64,000 bases of DNA from CADEER01 sp965216585 (GCA_965216585.1 CBDCGC010000003.1:1612001-1676000); one strand, 5' to 3'; shown: positions 17,308 through 26,054, counted from the stretch's first letter. The notes: generated by a model not told the origin, from the sequence alone. Numbers and translations: made by a program.

Positions 17308-19098
17308 TCACGAATCGGCCGGATCGTCGGCGACCAGATCCACCGGCAACAACGCCTCGTCGCCGCCGATCTCATCCAGCGGCGCGCTGAGATCGACCTT
17401 CGGTGCTGCGCCCTTCTTCGACTTGCGCTTGCGCCGCGACGAGCGCCGCTTTTTCTTTTTCTTCCGCTCGGGTTGGGCAATCGGCTCCCAAAAGCTCGAC
17501 GGCCGTTCCGGCCGCCCGCGGCAGACGTCGCACAGTCCGCACGCATCGCCATCGTCGTCAGAAAAATAGCGACGCAACAAAACGGCGCGGCATTCGCCGG
17601 ACGTCGCATACTCGGAGAGCGAATCCATGCGCCGCCCATCCTGCGTTCGCAGCGTCTCGAACTGGCCGGCGAGGTGGCGGGCTCGCTCCTCGACTTCATC
17701 CGCCGCGACGACGACCTCGATCGCCTTGTCCTCGGTAACGGCGACGATACCCGCCTCTTCGAGGACGGCGAGAAGCGCCTGCGTAACGCGAGGACCCTGG
17801 CCGGCCGACAGAGCCAACGCCTCGACGTCGGGCGATCGCCCTTCACCGGCCCAAGCCGCCAGCGCACGGCCCAGCTTGTACAGTTGATCCGGTCGCACCC
17901 GGCTCTTCTGGAGGAGGGCTTCGTGGATGGCGCGGTCGTCCTCGTCGTAGAGCAGGATGCAGTTCGCCCGCTGCCCGTCGCGCCCGGCTCGACCGGCCTC
18001 TTGCACGTACTGCTCGAGCGATGCCGGCGACTGGTAGTGGACGATATAGCGGATATCGGGTTTGTCGATTCCCAGACCAAAGGCGCTCGTCGCCACCATG
18101 ACGGTGCGACGACCGCTCTTCATGTACATCTCCTGCTGCTGGTTGCGCTCACCCGCCGCCATGCGTCCGTGGTAGCGATGCGCTGGAATGCGCAACATGT
18201 GTAGCGCCGTGTAGACGTTGTCGACTTCGCGGGTCGTCGAACAATAGATGATCCCCGGTCGCCGCAGGCGGCGGGCAAAACGCACCAACGCCCGCAAGCG
18301 CGCATCACCGCGGCTGTGCAGAACCTCGAAAGCGAGGTTGGCGCGATGCGGCGAACCGGAAACGATCTCCGGCTCGCGCAAGCCGAGGAAACGCACGATG
18401 TCTTCGCGCACGTGCTCGGTCGCCGTCGCGGTCAGCGCCATGATCGGCGGCGAACCGAGAGCGCGGAGTCGCTCGCCGAGTTGGAGATAGGCCGGGCGGA
18501 AGTCGTGCCCCCACTCGGAAATGCAGTGGGCCTCGTCGACTGCGGCGAGACTCACCCCCGATTCCCCGAGCACCTCGCATGCCTCGGCGGAGCCCAGCGT
18601 CTCGGGCGTCGTCATGACCAACAACGGGCCACCGGCGCGAATCGTTTCCAACCCTTCGCGACGCGCCTTGCCGCGCACCGTGCCGTCGAGACGCACGCAG
18701 GGAATGTTGCGCTTGATCAGTTTTTCGTGCTGGTCGCGCAACAGCGCCAGCAGCGGCGAGATCAGCACCACCGGCTTGGGCAAGACCATCGACGGCACCT
18801 GATAGCAGGCGGACTTGCCGAAACCGGTGGGGAGCACGACGAGGACGTCCTTGCCGCCCGTCACGTGCTCGATGATTTGCTCCTGTTCCCCATACAGACG
18901 ATGGATACCGAGGCGGCGGGCCGCCTTGCCGGTTTCCGTCTGCGGGCCGTCGGCGGCGCGCCGCTCGGCGGATCGACCCGCCGGACGGCGGCGGCGACGA
19001 CGGCGGCGATTGGCCGGCCGATCGGAGCGCGACCCCTTTTTCTGTGACGCCGGGGAACGACCGGAGTCATCGGATTCACGTGCTGAGCGTTCAGCCAC
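17308..19098 (-). CDS. recQ: RecQ-family ATP-dependent DNA helicase
   Basis: 3'-5' DNA helicase of 596 residues. Motif I is VLPTGFGKSACYQVP, motif II VDEAHCISEWGHDFRP (DEAH plus the RecQ aromatic loop), motif III LTATAT, motif V FGLGIDKPDIR and motif VI QEAGRAGRDG. A zinc site follows with CRAVLLRRYF and CGLCDVC. The protein is unusual at both ends. The first 50 residues hold a run of Arg, and the last 80 carry two Lys/Arg clusters in place of the HRDC domain of E. coli RecQ. These may bind nucleic acid. It ends 29 bp before ptsP on the same strand. Confidence 0.95.
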   Translation of the reverse strand: MAERSARESDDSGRSPASQKKGSRSDRPANRRRRRRRRPAGRSAERRAADGPQTETGKAARRLGIHRLYGEQEQIIEHVTGGKDVLVVLPTGFGKSACYQVPSMVLPKPVVLISPLLALLRDQHEKLIKRNIPCVRLDGTVRGKARREGLETIRAGGPLLVMTTPETLGSAEACEVLGESGVSLAAVDEAHCISEWGHDFRPAYLQLGERLRALGSPPIMALTATATEHVREDIVRFLGLREPEIVSGSPHRANLAFEVLHSRGDARLRALVRFARRLRRPGIIYCSTTREVDNVYTALHMLRIPAHRYHGRMAAGERNQQQEMYMKSGRRTVMVATSAFGLGIDKPDIRYIVHYQSPASLEQYVQEAGRAGRDGQRANCILLYDEDDRAIHEALLQKSRVRPDQLYKLGRALAAWAGEGRSPDVEALALSAGQGPRVTQALLAVLEEAGIVAVTEDKAIEVVVAADEVEERARHLAGQFETLRTQDGRRMDSLSEYATSGECRAVLLRRYFSDDDGDACGLCDVCRGRPERPSSFWEPIAQPERKKKKKRRSSRRKRKSKKGAAPKVDLSAPLDEIGGDEALLPVDLVADDPADS

Positions 19099-19331
19099 GT
19101 CGTTATCCCTTCTCGATCCTTGGCAATGTCGCGATAGGAAACCCGGCTGCGCCGCTAGGCATACGCTGTGGCATACGCCAAGCGCGACCCGAACGACTCA
19201 GCCAAGCAACATTCGCACGAGCGATCCATTCCGCTCATTCGAAACGCCGGCGAGCACTGCGGTGAAGCGAGCGCCACATCGACGGCTGCTTCCTCAATAG
19301 AAAAGATCTCACTCGCCGTCAATCGAAAGTC

Positions 19332-19354
19332 GCGGGGCGCCATCCGGGCCCCGC
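19332..19354 (-). terminator. Possible terminator after matrixin gene
   Basis: A 7-bp GC stem (gcggggc / gccccgc) lies 8 bp past the matrixin stop. On the minus strand it is followed only by a short ACTTT stretch, so termination would be weak. Confidence 0.35.
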
Positions 19355-19361
19355 AGTCTTC

Positions 19362-20114
19362 CTATCGCTCGCGGCGAGAACGCAAAGGAGAGACTGCCGC
19401 CCTGCCGATCAGCATCGCCAGCACCGCCAAGGCCAGCGGCCAAGCCGAACTTCGGCGCGGATCCCCCACCGCGCAGCCGTTCGACCCCTCCGGCACGCCG
19501 ATGTCACCACCGCCAGGGCCGTAGACGAAGAACGCGCCGTCGATGTCGTCTTGCTGGGGCCCGAAGAGAACCGGGCCTTGCAGGCGCGAGAGCATCAACG
19601 TGCCGCGGCCGGCGTTGACATCGCAAGCGTCCGAGTGATCCAGGCCGAGGACGTGACCGAGCTCGTGCATGACGACCTGCCGGAAACGATCAGCGCCGCC
19701 GAAATTGGCGCTGGCGTTGAATGTGACGTCGGCATCGATGATGCGTGACCCCTCCCAGGTGGTCACGGTGATCGCCAAGGTGTCGGGACCGAAGGGCTGG
19801 TTTTGACAATCGCTTTCCGTGAACGCGATGGCCGTGACGCCGTCGTTGAGACTGCACACTCCGCCGGAAGCGTTGGTGAAGCGAAAACGCGACCCGAGAA
19901 CGCTGCGCCAGGTGTCGACGCCCTGCTGGGCGATCTCGCGCTCGGCGGCGCTGAGACTGCGCATGTCGACGCCGACGCGAGCGGGAGCCCACCGCAGATG
20001 CGGCGCACTGCTACACGGATCCTCGTTGTTGCGAATGAGCTCGAAGGCGCCCGCCGGCAAGGCGCCGAGCACGCTCACCACCAACAGCGCCAGTCTGCGG
20101 GCGAGCCCTCTCAA
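19362..20114 (-). CDS. Matrixin-family (M10A) secreted metalloprotease with C-terminal sorting-like tail
   Basis: Zinc protease of 250 residues. A signal peptide (ALLVVSVLGALPAGA) leads to a matrixin domain with the metzincin motif HELGHVLGLDHSD, whose three zinc-binding residues and catalytic Glu are intact. LMLSRLQGP supplies the Met-turn region. The C-terminus has an isolated Cys, a hydrophobic span (AWPLALAVLAMLIG) and an Arg-rich end, a tripartite tail like MYXO-CTERM or exosortase-type sorting signals. The start is TTG, overlapping the stop of the upstream gene by 4 bp (TTGA), so translation is coupled. Probably a surface-anchored protease. Confidence 0.87.
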   Translation of the reverse strand: MRGLARRLALLVVSVLGALPAGAFELIRNNEDPCSSAPHLRWAPARVGVDMRSLSAAEREIAQQGVDTWRSVLGSRFRFTNASGGVCSLNDGVTAIAFTESDCQNQPFGPDTLAITVTTWEGSRIIDADVTFNASANFGGADRFRQVVMHELGHVLGLDHSDACDVNAGRGTLMLSRLQGPVLFGPQQDDIDGAFFVYGPGGGDIGVPEGSNGCAVGDPRRSSAWPLALAVLAMLIGRAAVSPLRSRRER

Positions 20115-20698
20115 GGGGCTGCCCCGGCGGCGCGGATGCTCTTCACGACCTCGACGAAATCGTCCAGAGACATCGCTTCCCGTATGTCGCCCGGGCGCCC
20201 CGTACGCACGCCAGCGGTGTCCGCGGCGAGAACGGGATTACCACCGACCGTAACGATCACATCCTCGCCGTTGGCCTGGCGGATGCCAAAGCACCCCTGG
20301 TGAAAGCCGACGATCGGGCTCATCGCCGCCGTCGCCCGCACGAAGAGGACGACCCGCTGGCCGATCTCGAAGCGCGGCATCCCGCCCACCACCTCGGCAC
20401 GATCGCCGAGCTTGCCGCCGGCGAAATGAAGCTCTTTATCGACGCTGTCACCGCCGGCAACCCAGCGCAGGTCCTCGAAGCGTACCGCCGTCCAAATGCG
20501 ACCGTCGTCGCGGCGGTAGGAACGAACGTCACTCACCGTCGCGGCGAAAATCTCGTCCGCTTCGCTGCACATCGCGACGAAGCTCTTGGCGATCACCGAG
20601 GTGGCCGCCGCGGGTACCGCAACCAACACCGACAGTACCCCCAGAGCGCCCAGGCGCTGCAACAATGCCATCCCCAACGAAGCCGGCGATCGTCTCAT
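20111..20698 (-). CDS. Secreted hypothetical protein coupled to matrixin
   Basis: Exported protein of 195 residues of no family I can name. The signal peptide ends near AVPAAATSVIA. The mature part begins KSFVAMCSEADEIFAATVSDVRS and has a beta-rich core (AVRFEDLRWVAGG, RFEIGQRVVLFVR) and a single later Cys in HQGCFGI. The pattern of an exported protein describing a surcharge-free beta-barrel-like domain is all that can be seen. Its stop overlaps the TTG start of the matrixin by 4 bp and its ATG overlaps the stop of a small basic gene by 4 bp. The three are probably one operon and function together. Confidence 0.78.
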   Translation of the reverse strand: MRRSPASLGMALLQRLGALGVLSVLVAVPAAATSVIAKSFVAMCSEADEIFAATVSDVRSYRRDDGRIWTAVRFEDLRWVAGGDSVDKELHFAGGKLGDRAEVVGGMPRFEIGQRVVLFVRATAAMSPIVGFHQGCFGIRQANGEDVIVTVGGNPVLAADTAGVRTGRPGDIREAMSLDDFVEVVKSIRAAGAAP

Positions 20699-20871
20699 CG
20701 CGGTAGAAAGGCCTTCCACCACGGCGCCCCGGCCTCGCTGAACTTGGCACTGCGTTTCGCAGCACTGGCCCCGCCGCGCCGATTCGCCCTCTTCGTTGAT
20801 TTCTTCGCTTTCACTTTTCCGGTTGAACCACTTCGTTTCGCAATCGACTTGCCTGCCGCCTTGACGCCCAT
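20695..20871 (-). CDS. Small Lys/Ala-rich basic protein
   Basis: A 58-residue protein rich in Lys, Arg, Ala and Ser (KSIAKRSGSTGKVKAKKSTK), ending in GAPWWKAFLPR. No signal or domain is seen; its charge suggests nucleic-acid or membrane-phosphate binding. Support comes from its position: GGGAGGA lies just before the ATG at 20871, and its stop overlaps the next gene's ATG as ATGA. A longer in-frame start at 20943 exists. It could be a histone-like basic peptide or a non-coding coincidence. Confidence 0.5.
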   Translation of the reverse strand: MGVKAAGKSIAKRSGSTGKVKAKKSTKRANRRGGASAAKRSAKFSEAGAPWWKAFLPR

Positions 20872-21124
20872 CCATCCTCCCGCCGTGAAAATGCCCAACA
20901 AACAACCACGATACCACGCCGCATTTTCCGACACAAAACGCACCGAGAGAGAACCGTGCTAGCTCGGTCCGAACGACTCGTCGCAGGAGAGTGCGAACAA
21001 CGAGTCGCCACCGTCGTCCACACCTTGCCAGACCGTTCGCGTGGCAAGCCGGCGGCGGCTGGCATCGAACGTGCTTCTTTTCCGGGGGCCGGGATTTCTA
21101 CCCTAGCAGAGGAGGAACGAAAGA

Positions 21125-22474
21125 ATGAGTGCGAGACATCTATTGGCGATCGTCTTCGCCTTGGTGGTCGGGGGCATCCTCGGCACATCCGTAGCCGAGG
21201 CGGGCCACCCCGATCGGCTGGAGTGCCTGCCGATCTCGACCTGCGGCCACCCCCTCGCGTCGGCCGATGCACAGGAGTGTCCAGACGGGCATTCCTGCGT
21301 CTGTGTGCCGAGTTGCCCGGTTTGTGACGACTGCGCAGCGCAGGTTTGCGTACCGGTCCAAATCGCTTGCCACAGCGCCTGCGAGTGTCCGCCCGGCATG
21401 GGATGCCGAGCCGGCTATTGCAGCGAAGACGCCGAGCCGATCCACTGCTGCGACAGCGCCGATTGCCCGGCCGGCGAAAAGTGCCAGGACCGCCACGGCA
21501 ACATCGACATCTGCCAGCGCGAATGCCGCACCGCGTGCGACTGCGAGCCGGGCCTCGGCTGCTTCGAGGGGCAGTGTATAGCCGGCGTTGCACCCGTTTA
21601 CTGCTGCGAGGGGGACGTCTGTCCGGTTGGCGAACAGTGCCAGTCGGGTCGCACCGGCGAGATGGGTCGCTGCCAACCCGACCGCGAGTGCCGTACCGCC
21701 TGCGACTGCGAGCCCGGTCTCGGCTGCTTCGAAGGCCAATGCATCGCCGGCATCGCACCGGTCTTCTGCTGCGAAGGCGACGTTTGCCCGGTCGGCCAGC
21801 AGTGCCAGCACAAGAACGGTCGCATGGACCGCTGTGGTCCGCGCTGCGTCGAGCACGCCTGGCTGTGCAACGACGACGACCCAACCGGCAACCGCGGCTG
21901 CGGCGACGGCCGCGTTTGCTCGTGCACGGCGAGCTGTCCCAATTGCGAGGACTGCGGCCCCAACGCCTGCGTGCCACCCGACACGCCCACACCTTATGCG
22001 TGTAACGACGACGGCACCTGTGCTCTCGACGGCGACAAGTGCATCTGCCTCTCGAGCTGCCCGGAATGCGACGATTGCGCCAAGCAGGTCTGTGTGCCGA
22101 AGTGCGAAGACGATCCGATGTGCCGCAAACGGCTGCGGACTTCGCAGCGGCGCATCAACCGGGTGGTCGAAAAGACCAACTCGTGCACGACCAACAACCA
22201 GTGCGTCAAGGTCGACACGAACACCGGCTGTCAGGGCACCTGCGGTGCCTACGTCAATCGGCGCTATGCCAAGCGCGTGCAGAACTTCATCAACCACGTC
22301 GACGAACGTTACTGCACCGGCTACCAGGAAGACGGATGCCCGTACTCGACACCGGCCTGCCAGCAAACCGTCGGCGCCTGTATCCAGGGCGAGTGCACGG
22401 GCGTACCCTCGCCGATCATCGGACCGTTCCCGGCACCGTTCCCTCGACCGGTTCCCGGTGACGCCCTGCGCTGA
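21125..22474 (+). CDS. Secreted Cys-rich repeat protein
   Basis: Exported protein of 449 residues with over 60 Cys, so heavily disulfide-bonded outside the cytoplasm. After the signal peptide (AIVFALVVGGILGTSVAEA) come an ECPDGHSCVC module, three repeats of about 50-55 residues (CRTACDCEPGLGCFEGQC in the best copies, a diverged copy CHSACECPPGMGCRAGYC first), two further SCP..DC modules and a Cys-containing C-terminal domain (SCTTNNQCVKVDTNTGCQGTCGAYV). An AGGAGG site precedes the ATG by about 9 nt. No enzymatic motif is visible. Toxin-like, protease-inhibitor or matrix roles are all possible. A strong terminator follows directly. Confidence 0.8.
   Translation: MSARHLLAIVFALVVGGILGTSVAEAGHPDRLECLPISTCGHPLASADAQECPDGHSCVCVPSCPVCDDCAAQVCVPVQIACHSACECPPGMGCRAGYCSEDAEPIHCCDSADCPAGEKCQDRHGNIDICQRECRTACDCEPGLGCFEGQCIAGVAPVYCCEGDVCPVGEQCQSGRTGEMGRCQPDRECRTACDCEPGLGCFEGQCIAGIAPVFCCEGDVCPVGQQCQHKNGRMDRCGPRCVEHAWLCNDDDPTGNRGCGDGRVCSCTASCPNCEDCGPNACVPPDTPTPYACNDDGTCALDGDKCICLSSCPECDDCAKQVCVPKCEDDPMCRKRLRTSQRRINRVVEKTNSCTTNNQCVKVDTNTGCQGTCGAYVNRRYAKRVQNFINHVDERYCTGYQEDGCPYSTPACQQTVGACIQGECTGVPSPIIGPFPAPFPRPVPGDALR
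21521..21850 (+). repeat. Tandem 165-bp (55-residue) Cys-module repeat
   Basis: Two adjacent copies beginning at 21521 and 21686 encode nearly the same 40-residue core with many synonymous differences. This indicates an old duplication kept by protein-level selection. A more diverged copy precedes them around 21370. Confidence 0.7.
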
Positions 22475-22496
22475 TCGTCGCTCGATTCGAGGACAA

Positions 22497-22538
22497 GGGC
22501 CCCGCGGTGATCTGATCCACCGCGGGGCCCTCTTTTTT
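22497..22538 (+). terminator. Rho-independent terminator of Cys-rich gene
   Basis: A perfect 13-bp stem (22497-22509 with 22518-22530), loop of 8 nt, followed by TCTTTTTT. It ends at the stop codon of the convergent mscL, so it may also slow minus-strand readthrough, although no T-tract follows on that strand. Confidence 0.88.
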
Positions 22539-22924
22539 CAGCCTTTTTTCAGAGCGTCGCGGATCTCGGTGAGGAGAACGATATCCTCGGCAGGTTCCTT
22601 CTCCTTCTCCTCTTCCTCGCCCTGCAGTCGGTTCATGGCTTTGACGACCATGAAGATCGCGAAGGCGACGATGAGGAAGTCGAGCACCGTATTGAGAAAG
22701 GAACCGTATTTGATCGCCACCGCCTCGGCGTCGCCGCTGGCGTCGCGCAAGGTCAGCATGAGCTTGGAAAAATCGACACCGCCGAGCAGCAGGCCAATCG
22801 GTGGCATGAGCACGTCGCTCACGAAAGAGCTGACGATCTTGCCGAAGCCGGCGCCGAGAACGATGCCCACGGCCATGTCGACGACGTTGCCGCGCATCGC
22901 AAACTTCTTGAACTCTTCGAACAT
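22538..22924 (-). CDS. mscL: Large-conductance mechanosensitive channel MscL
   Basis: Pentameric inner-membrane emergency valve opened by membrane tension on osmotic downshock. The 128 residues begin with the amphipathic N-terminal helix FEEFKKFAMRGNVVDMAVGIVLGAGFGKIVSSFV, which leads into TM1 with its Gly-rich pore-lining face. VLMPPIGLLLGGVDFS is the classic loop, TM2 is FLNTVLDFLIVAFAIFMVV, and a charged C-terminal helix bundle ends EIRDALKKG. Length and motifs are standard. An AAGGGGGGAG site precedes the ATG. It is probably a single-gene unit. Confidence 0.97.
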   Translation of the reverse strand: MFEEFKKFAMRGNVVDMAVGIVLGAGFGKIVSSFVSDVLMPPIGLLLGGVDFSKLMLTLRDASGDAEAVAIKYGSFLNTVLDFLIVAFAIFMVVKAMNRLQGEEEEKEKEPAEDIVLLTEIRDALKKG

Positions 22925-22962
22925 GCTCCCCCCTTCAACACACAGAGAACGACACCGGCAGA

Positions 22963-23397
22963 CTACTCCCAGCCGATGACTTCGTATCCTTTTTCCCCCA
23001 GACAGCGGACGACGAAGTTGCGGTAGACAGGATGCGGCTCGCGTTTGCGCAAGCCGTCGAGAATCCCACTCATCACGCCGGCTGCCGCACCACCGGCTGC
23101 GCCGGAAGCCGCGTAGCGTCCGGCATCGCCGTGCACGGCGCCACCCGCGGCACCCGCCGCAGCGCCGACGCCGGCCGACACGACGGCCCGTCCAGCGGTG
23201 TCCTTGGCCACCTCGCCGGTGCGATTGCCGCTGTGGAACTCCTTCGCCCGGGCGATGCAGTCATCAATGTCGGCGGCAACCGTTGCCGAGCCCGCCTGCG
23301 ACACCCGCTCGTTTGGATAGATCACCGGCCGGTTGGCCGTGCAGGCCGAGATCGACAACGCACACGTGCCGATGAGTACGCTCTTCCATCGCTTCAT
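22963..23397 (-). CDS. Glycine-zipper lipoprotein
   Basis: Predicted outer-envelope lipoprotein of 144 residues. The lipobox SISAC places the lipidated Cys at residue 19. Residues about 70-110 form a Gly/Ala-rich zipper (SAGVGAAAGAAGGAVHGD, ASGAAGGAAAGVMSG), a motif that packs helices in membranes or oligomers. One Cys pair (DDCIAR and VVRCLG) flanks the zipper. The tail YEVIGWE is typical of small Gly-zipper lipoproteins of proteobacteria. Function unknown beyond envelope association. It lies 15 bp downstream of the AsmA-like gene on the same strand. Confidence 0.8.
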   Translation of the reverse strand: MKRWKSVLIGTCALSISACTANRPVIYPNERVSQAGSATVAADIDDCIARAKEFHSGNRTGEVAKDTAGRAVVSAGVGAAAGAAGGAVHGDAGRYAASGAAGGAAAGVMSGILDGLRKREPHPVYRNFVVRCLGEKGYEVIGWE

Positions 23398-23412
23398 TTC
23401 TTCCTCCCAGTC

Positions 23413-25893
23413 CTATTTCTTGCCGCCGAAGAGCTCGCCCAGGCCGCGGCGCAGTATTTCCTTCGCCGCGTCCTCGGCTTTGACCGGCTCGCGTTCGGCA
23501 GGTTGTGCGGCGCCAGCATCGGGCTCCACCGGCGCCTCATCTTTCTTCTTCTTGCCAAAGATGCTCTCGAGGCCTTTTTCGACGCCTCTTGCGACCAGTG
23601 CACCGGAGAGTTGCTTGGCGACGAACTTGGTATCTGGCTGCGGCCGGATGGTCGGCATCGAACCGACCATGCGCAGGGGAATGCGAAACCGCCCGTTCGA
23701 ATCGAGTAGGTACTTCGCTTCCTTGACGCTGCCGACCAGGTCTCGAGACAGCTTTTCCGAGGCGACGAAGCTGGCTGCAAGGTCGAGCAGGTTCTCGAAG
23801 CTGACCGAGCCATCGCCGCTCAGCGAATAGTCGCGCGCCGCCAAGGCCAGGTCCTGCAGATTGGCGCGCCCGTCGCTGATCTTCACGTTGGTCCCGAGCT
23901 TTTCGAAGACGGTGTCTGACATCTCGAACAGCTCCGGGTACTTTCCGCGCAGCTTGGGACCGATCAAGGCGCTCAATCCGGGAACACCCGTGATCGACGA
24001 AAGGATACTCTCGGCGATGTTGACGCCCTTCAGAACGCCATCATCGACACGCAGCGATCCATTGCCGACCATCGCCTTGGTAATTTGCTCCATCTCGCTA
24101 CCGCGCCCATCCAACCTCAGGTCGCCGTGCATCTTCCCGGTCATCTTGACGACGCCGGCGACGCCGAGAAAGTCGGCGAGCTTGGCGACGTCGATTCCAG
24201 CGACTTTGCCGTCAAACGAAAAGGCGCCATCGCCCGCGCCGCCGTCATAGCTGCCGTTGCCGGCAACACTGCCGTCGAAGGTCCTGAGCGACAAGCTCTT
24301 CAAGCTCGCACGGCGGCCGGCCAAGGCGACGTCGGCACTCAGATCCTCGAACACCACGTCGCGCAAGACGCCACCCGCAGCGCGCACTCTTGCGCTCACC
24401 TGCGGAGCGCCGGACACGTCGCGATACGTACCCTGGACGTCGACACCGCGTAGAACCTCCTCCTTCGACAAGCCTTCTCCGCCCGCGCCGACGGCAGCCG
24501 GGCGCAAAGACGGCGCCGCCAGCGAAAAATCGGCGGCCAGTTTTTTCAGGCTGGTGACGGTCGCCGAAGCGGTGACCGGCTCGCCGGCGATACGGAAGTT
24601 GGTCTTGGGAACGATCACACGGTCGCCGTCGAGGGTGACGTTCGTCGTCACGCCCGAGATCTCGATTCCACCACCGGGCTGCACCGCCCTCACGTCGCGC
24701 AGGGCCAGAGCTCCGTTCAATGTCGGCGCGCTGGAGGTCCCCCTTGCCCGCAGGTCGAGATCGACACCCCCACTGACGTCGAGCCCCTCGGCCGCGGAAA
24801 AGAAGCGTCCCCACCCGTCGAGCTGCAATCCTTTGCCCTGAATCTTGAAATCGATCGGTGCCGTCGAGCCGGTACCGACACTACCACCGCCGTTCAGCGT
24901 GGCCTCTGCCAGGCGCAGCACGAAATTTCCGATGTCGATCTCGTCCTTGCCTTGCGCGATGTCAGCCTCGAGTGACAGGCGAGCCCCCTTGGACTTGTTG
25001 AAGACCGAGCCGTAGCGCAAAGCTGCCTGCGTCGCGTCGAAAGCCACTCTCACCGCCGGCGCAGCCAGCGTGCCTGTTACATCAATGCCGACCTGAACCG
25101 GATCGGCGGAAGAAAGCTCCGGCGGAATCGACTCGCCGAGCACCGGCATCTTCTTGAGCCGGTCGATGACGACCGGGCCGATGTTCACGTCGAGATCGAC
25201 GGGAGCACGCATCGCCGCCTCGGCCGACCCCAACGGCCCGACCGTCCCTTCGACTTGGACGTTCTGTTCGGAGAACCCCAACATCGCCGCCGCCAGATCG
25301 ATTGCGATGGGAGAGTCGAAACCCACGTCGTCGGCCGAGAAGTCGAGGTGTTCGATGAGCATCTCGGAGGCCTTCGCCGCCGACTGGTCGATGTAGCGCA
25401 CCCGGCCATCGCGAATGCGCAGCACGGATACGAGGAAGGGCAAGGCGCCACCCTCGCCACCGGCGCTGGCGTCGCCCTTTGCAGCCGCCGCGGGTGCGTC
25501 ACCACTCTGCCCCAACGAGTCGAAATTGAATCCACTTTGTTTCTCGATGATGTTGACCTGCGGCGCATCCAGAACGATCTGCCGGATCTCGTAGCGGCCG
25601 CTGAGGATCGGCATCATCTCGACGAGGATGTCGGCGCGACCGACATCGAGGAACTCCTCCGGCGAGAACGCCGGATCATCACCGATCCTGAGGTTGCCGA
25701 TGCGCGCCCCCAGGCCGTTGCGGAACGACAGGCCAATCTCGTCAAACGAAACCGAACGGCCCAGGGCCAGCGAAGCCTGCTCACCGAGCCACCGGCGATT
25801 GTTCTGCAAATAGGAATTGAAGTTGTAGGCCGCAAACCCGCCAGCCCCGACGAGGAGCAGAAGGACAACAACTAGGATCAGCAGTTTTCGCAT
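23413..25893 (-). CDS. AsmA-family envelope protein
   Basis: Large inner-membrane-anchored periplasmic protein of about 826 residues. An N-terminal transmembrane helix (LLILVVVLLLLVGAGGFAAY) is followed by an AsmA/Mdm31-type domain with SVSFDEIGLSFRNGLGARIGNLRIGD, LVEMMPILSGRYEIRQIVLDAPQVNI and a C-terminal AsmA repeat region (GNGSLRVDDGVLKGVNIAESILSS). AsmA and its relatives are proposed to bridge membranes and carry phospholipids to the outer membrane. The tail is charged and low in complexity (KKKKDEAPVEPD). ATG 25893 puts the helix at the N-terminus; an upstream in-frame start adds eight residues. Confidence 0.9.
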   Translation of the reverse strand: MRKLLILVVVLLLLVGAGGFAAYNFNSYLQNNRRWLGEQASLALGRSVSFDEIGLSFRNGLGARIGNLRIGDDPAFSPEEFLDVGRADILVEMMPILSGRYEIRQIVLDAPQVNIIEKQSGFNFDSLGQSGDAPAAAAKGDASAGGEGGALPFLVSVLRIRDGRVRYIDQSAAKASEMLIEHLDFSADDVGFDSPIAIDLAAAMLGFSEQNVQVEGTVGPLGSAEAAMRAPVDLDVNIGPVVIDRLKKMPVLGESIPPELSSADPVQVGIDVTGTLAAPAVRVAFDATQAALRYGSVFNKSKGARLSLEADIAQGKDEIDIGNFVLRLAEATLNGGGSVGTGSTAPIDFKIQGKGLQLDGWGRFFSAAEGLDVSGGVDLDLRARGTSSAPTLNGALALRDVRAVQPGGGIEISGVTTNVTLDGDRVIVPKTNFRIAGEPVTASATVTSLKKLAADFSLAAPSLRPAAVGAGGEGLSKEEVLRGVDVQGTYRDVSGAPQVSARVRAAGGVLRDVVFEDLSADVALAGRRASLKSLSLRTFDGSVAGNGSYDGGAGDGAFSFDGKVAGIDVAKLADFLGVAGVVKMTGKMHGDLRLDGRGSEMEQITKAMVGNGSLRVDDGVLKGVNIAESILSSITGVPGLSALIGPKLRGKYPELFEMSDTVFEKLGTNVKISDGRANLQDLALAARDYSLSGDGSVSFENLLDLAASFVASEKLSRDLVGSVKEAKYLLDSNGRFRIPLRMVGSMPTIRPQPDTKFVAKQLSGALVARGVEKGLESIFGKKKKDEAPVEPDAGAAQPAEREPVKAEDAAKEILRRGLGELFGGKK

Positions 25894-25992
25894 CGACGAT
25901 CTCTCATCTCCCGCCACCCTCGGCAGCGCGCATCTTTGAGCTTACGCACTCGACGAGCCATTCTCCAGCTACAATTCGGGGCTCTGGGCGCG

Positions 25993-26028
25993 AAAAAAAG
26001 ACGGCGCCAGAAAAAATCCCGGCGCCGT
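25993..26028 (-). terminator. Rho-independent terminator of Ala-rich lipoprotein gene
   Basis: On the minus strand an 8-bp stem (ACGGCGCC / GGCGCCGT, loop of 12 nt) is followed by C and seven T. It lies about 27 bp past the stop of the Ala-rich lipoprotein gene. Confidence 0.82.
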
Positions 26029-26054
26029 CGTTTCTTCGTGGTTCGCGGTGTGAC

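Noticed and set aside
21140..22366. Long minus-strand frame opposite the Cys-rich gene
   Set aside because: The Cys-rich plus-strand protein has a signal peptide, Shine-Dalgarno site and repeats kept by synonymous changes; the minus frame is its shadow.
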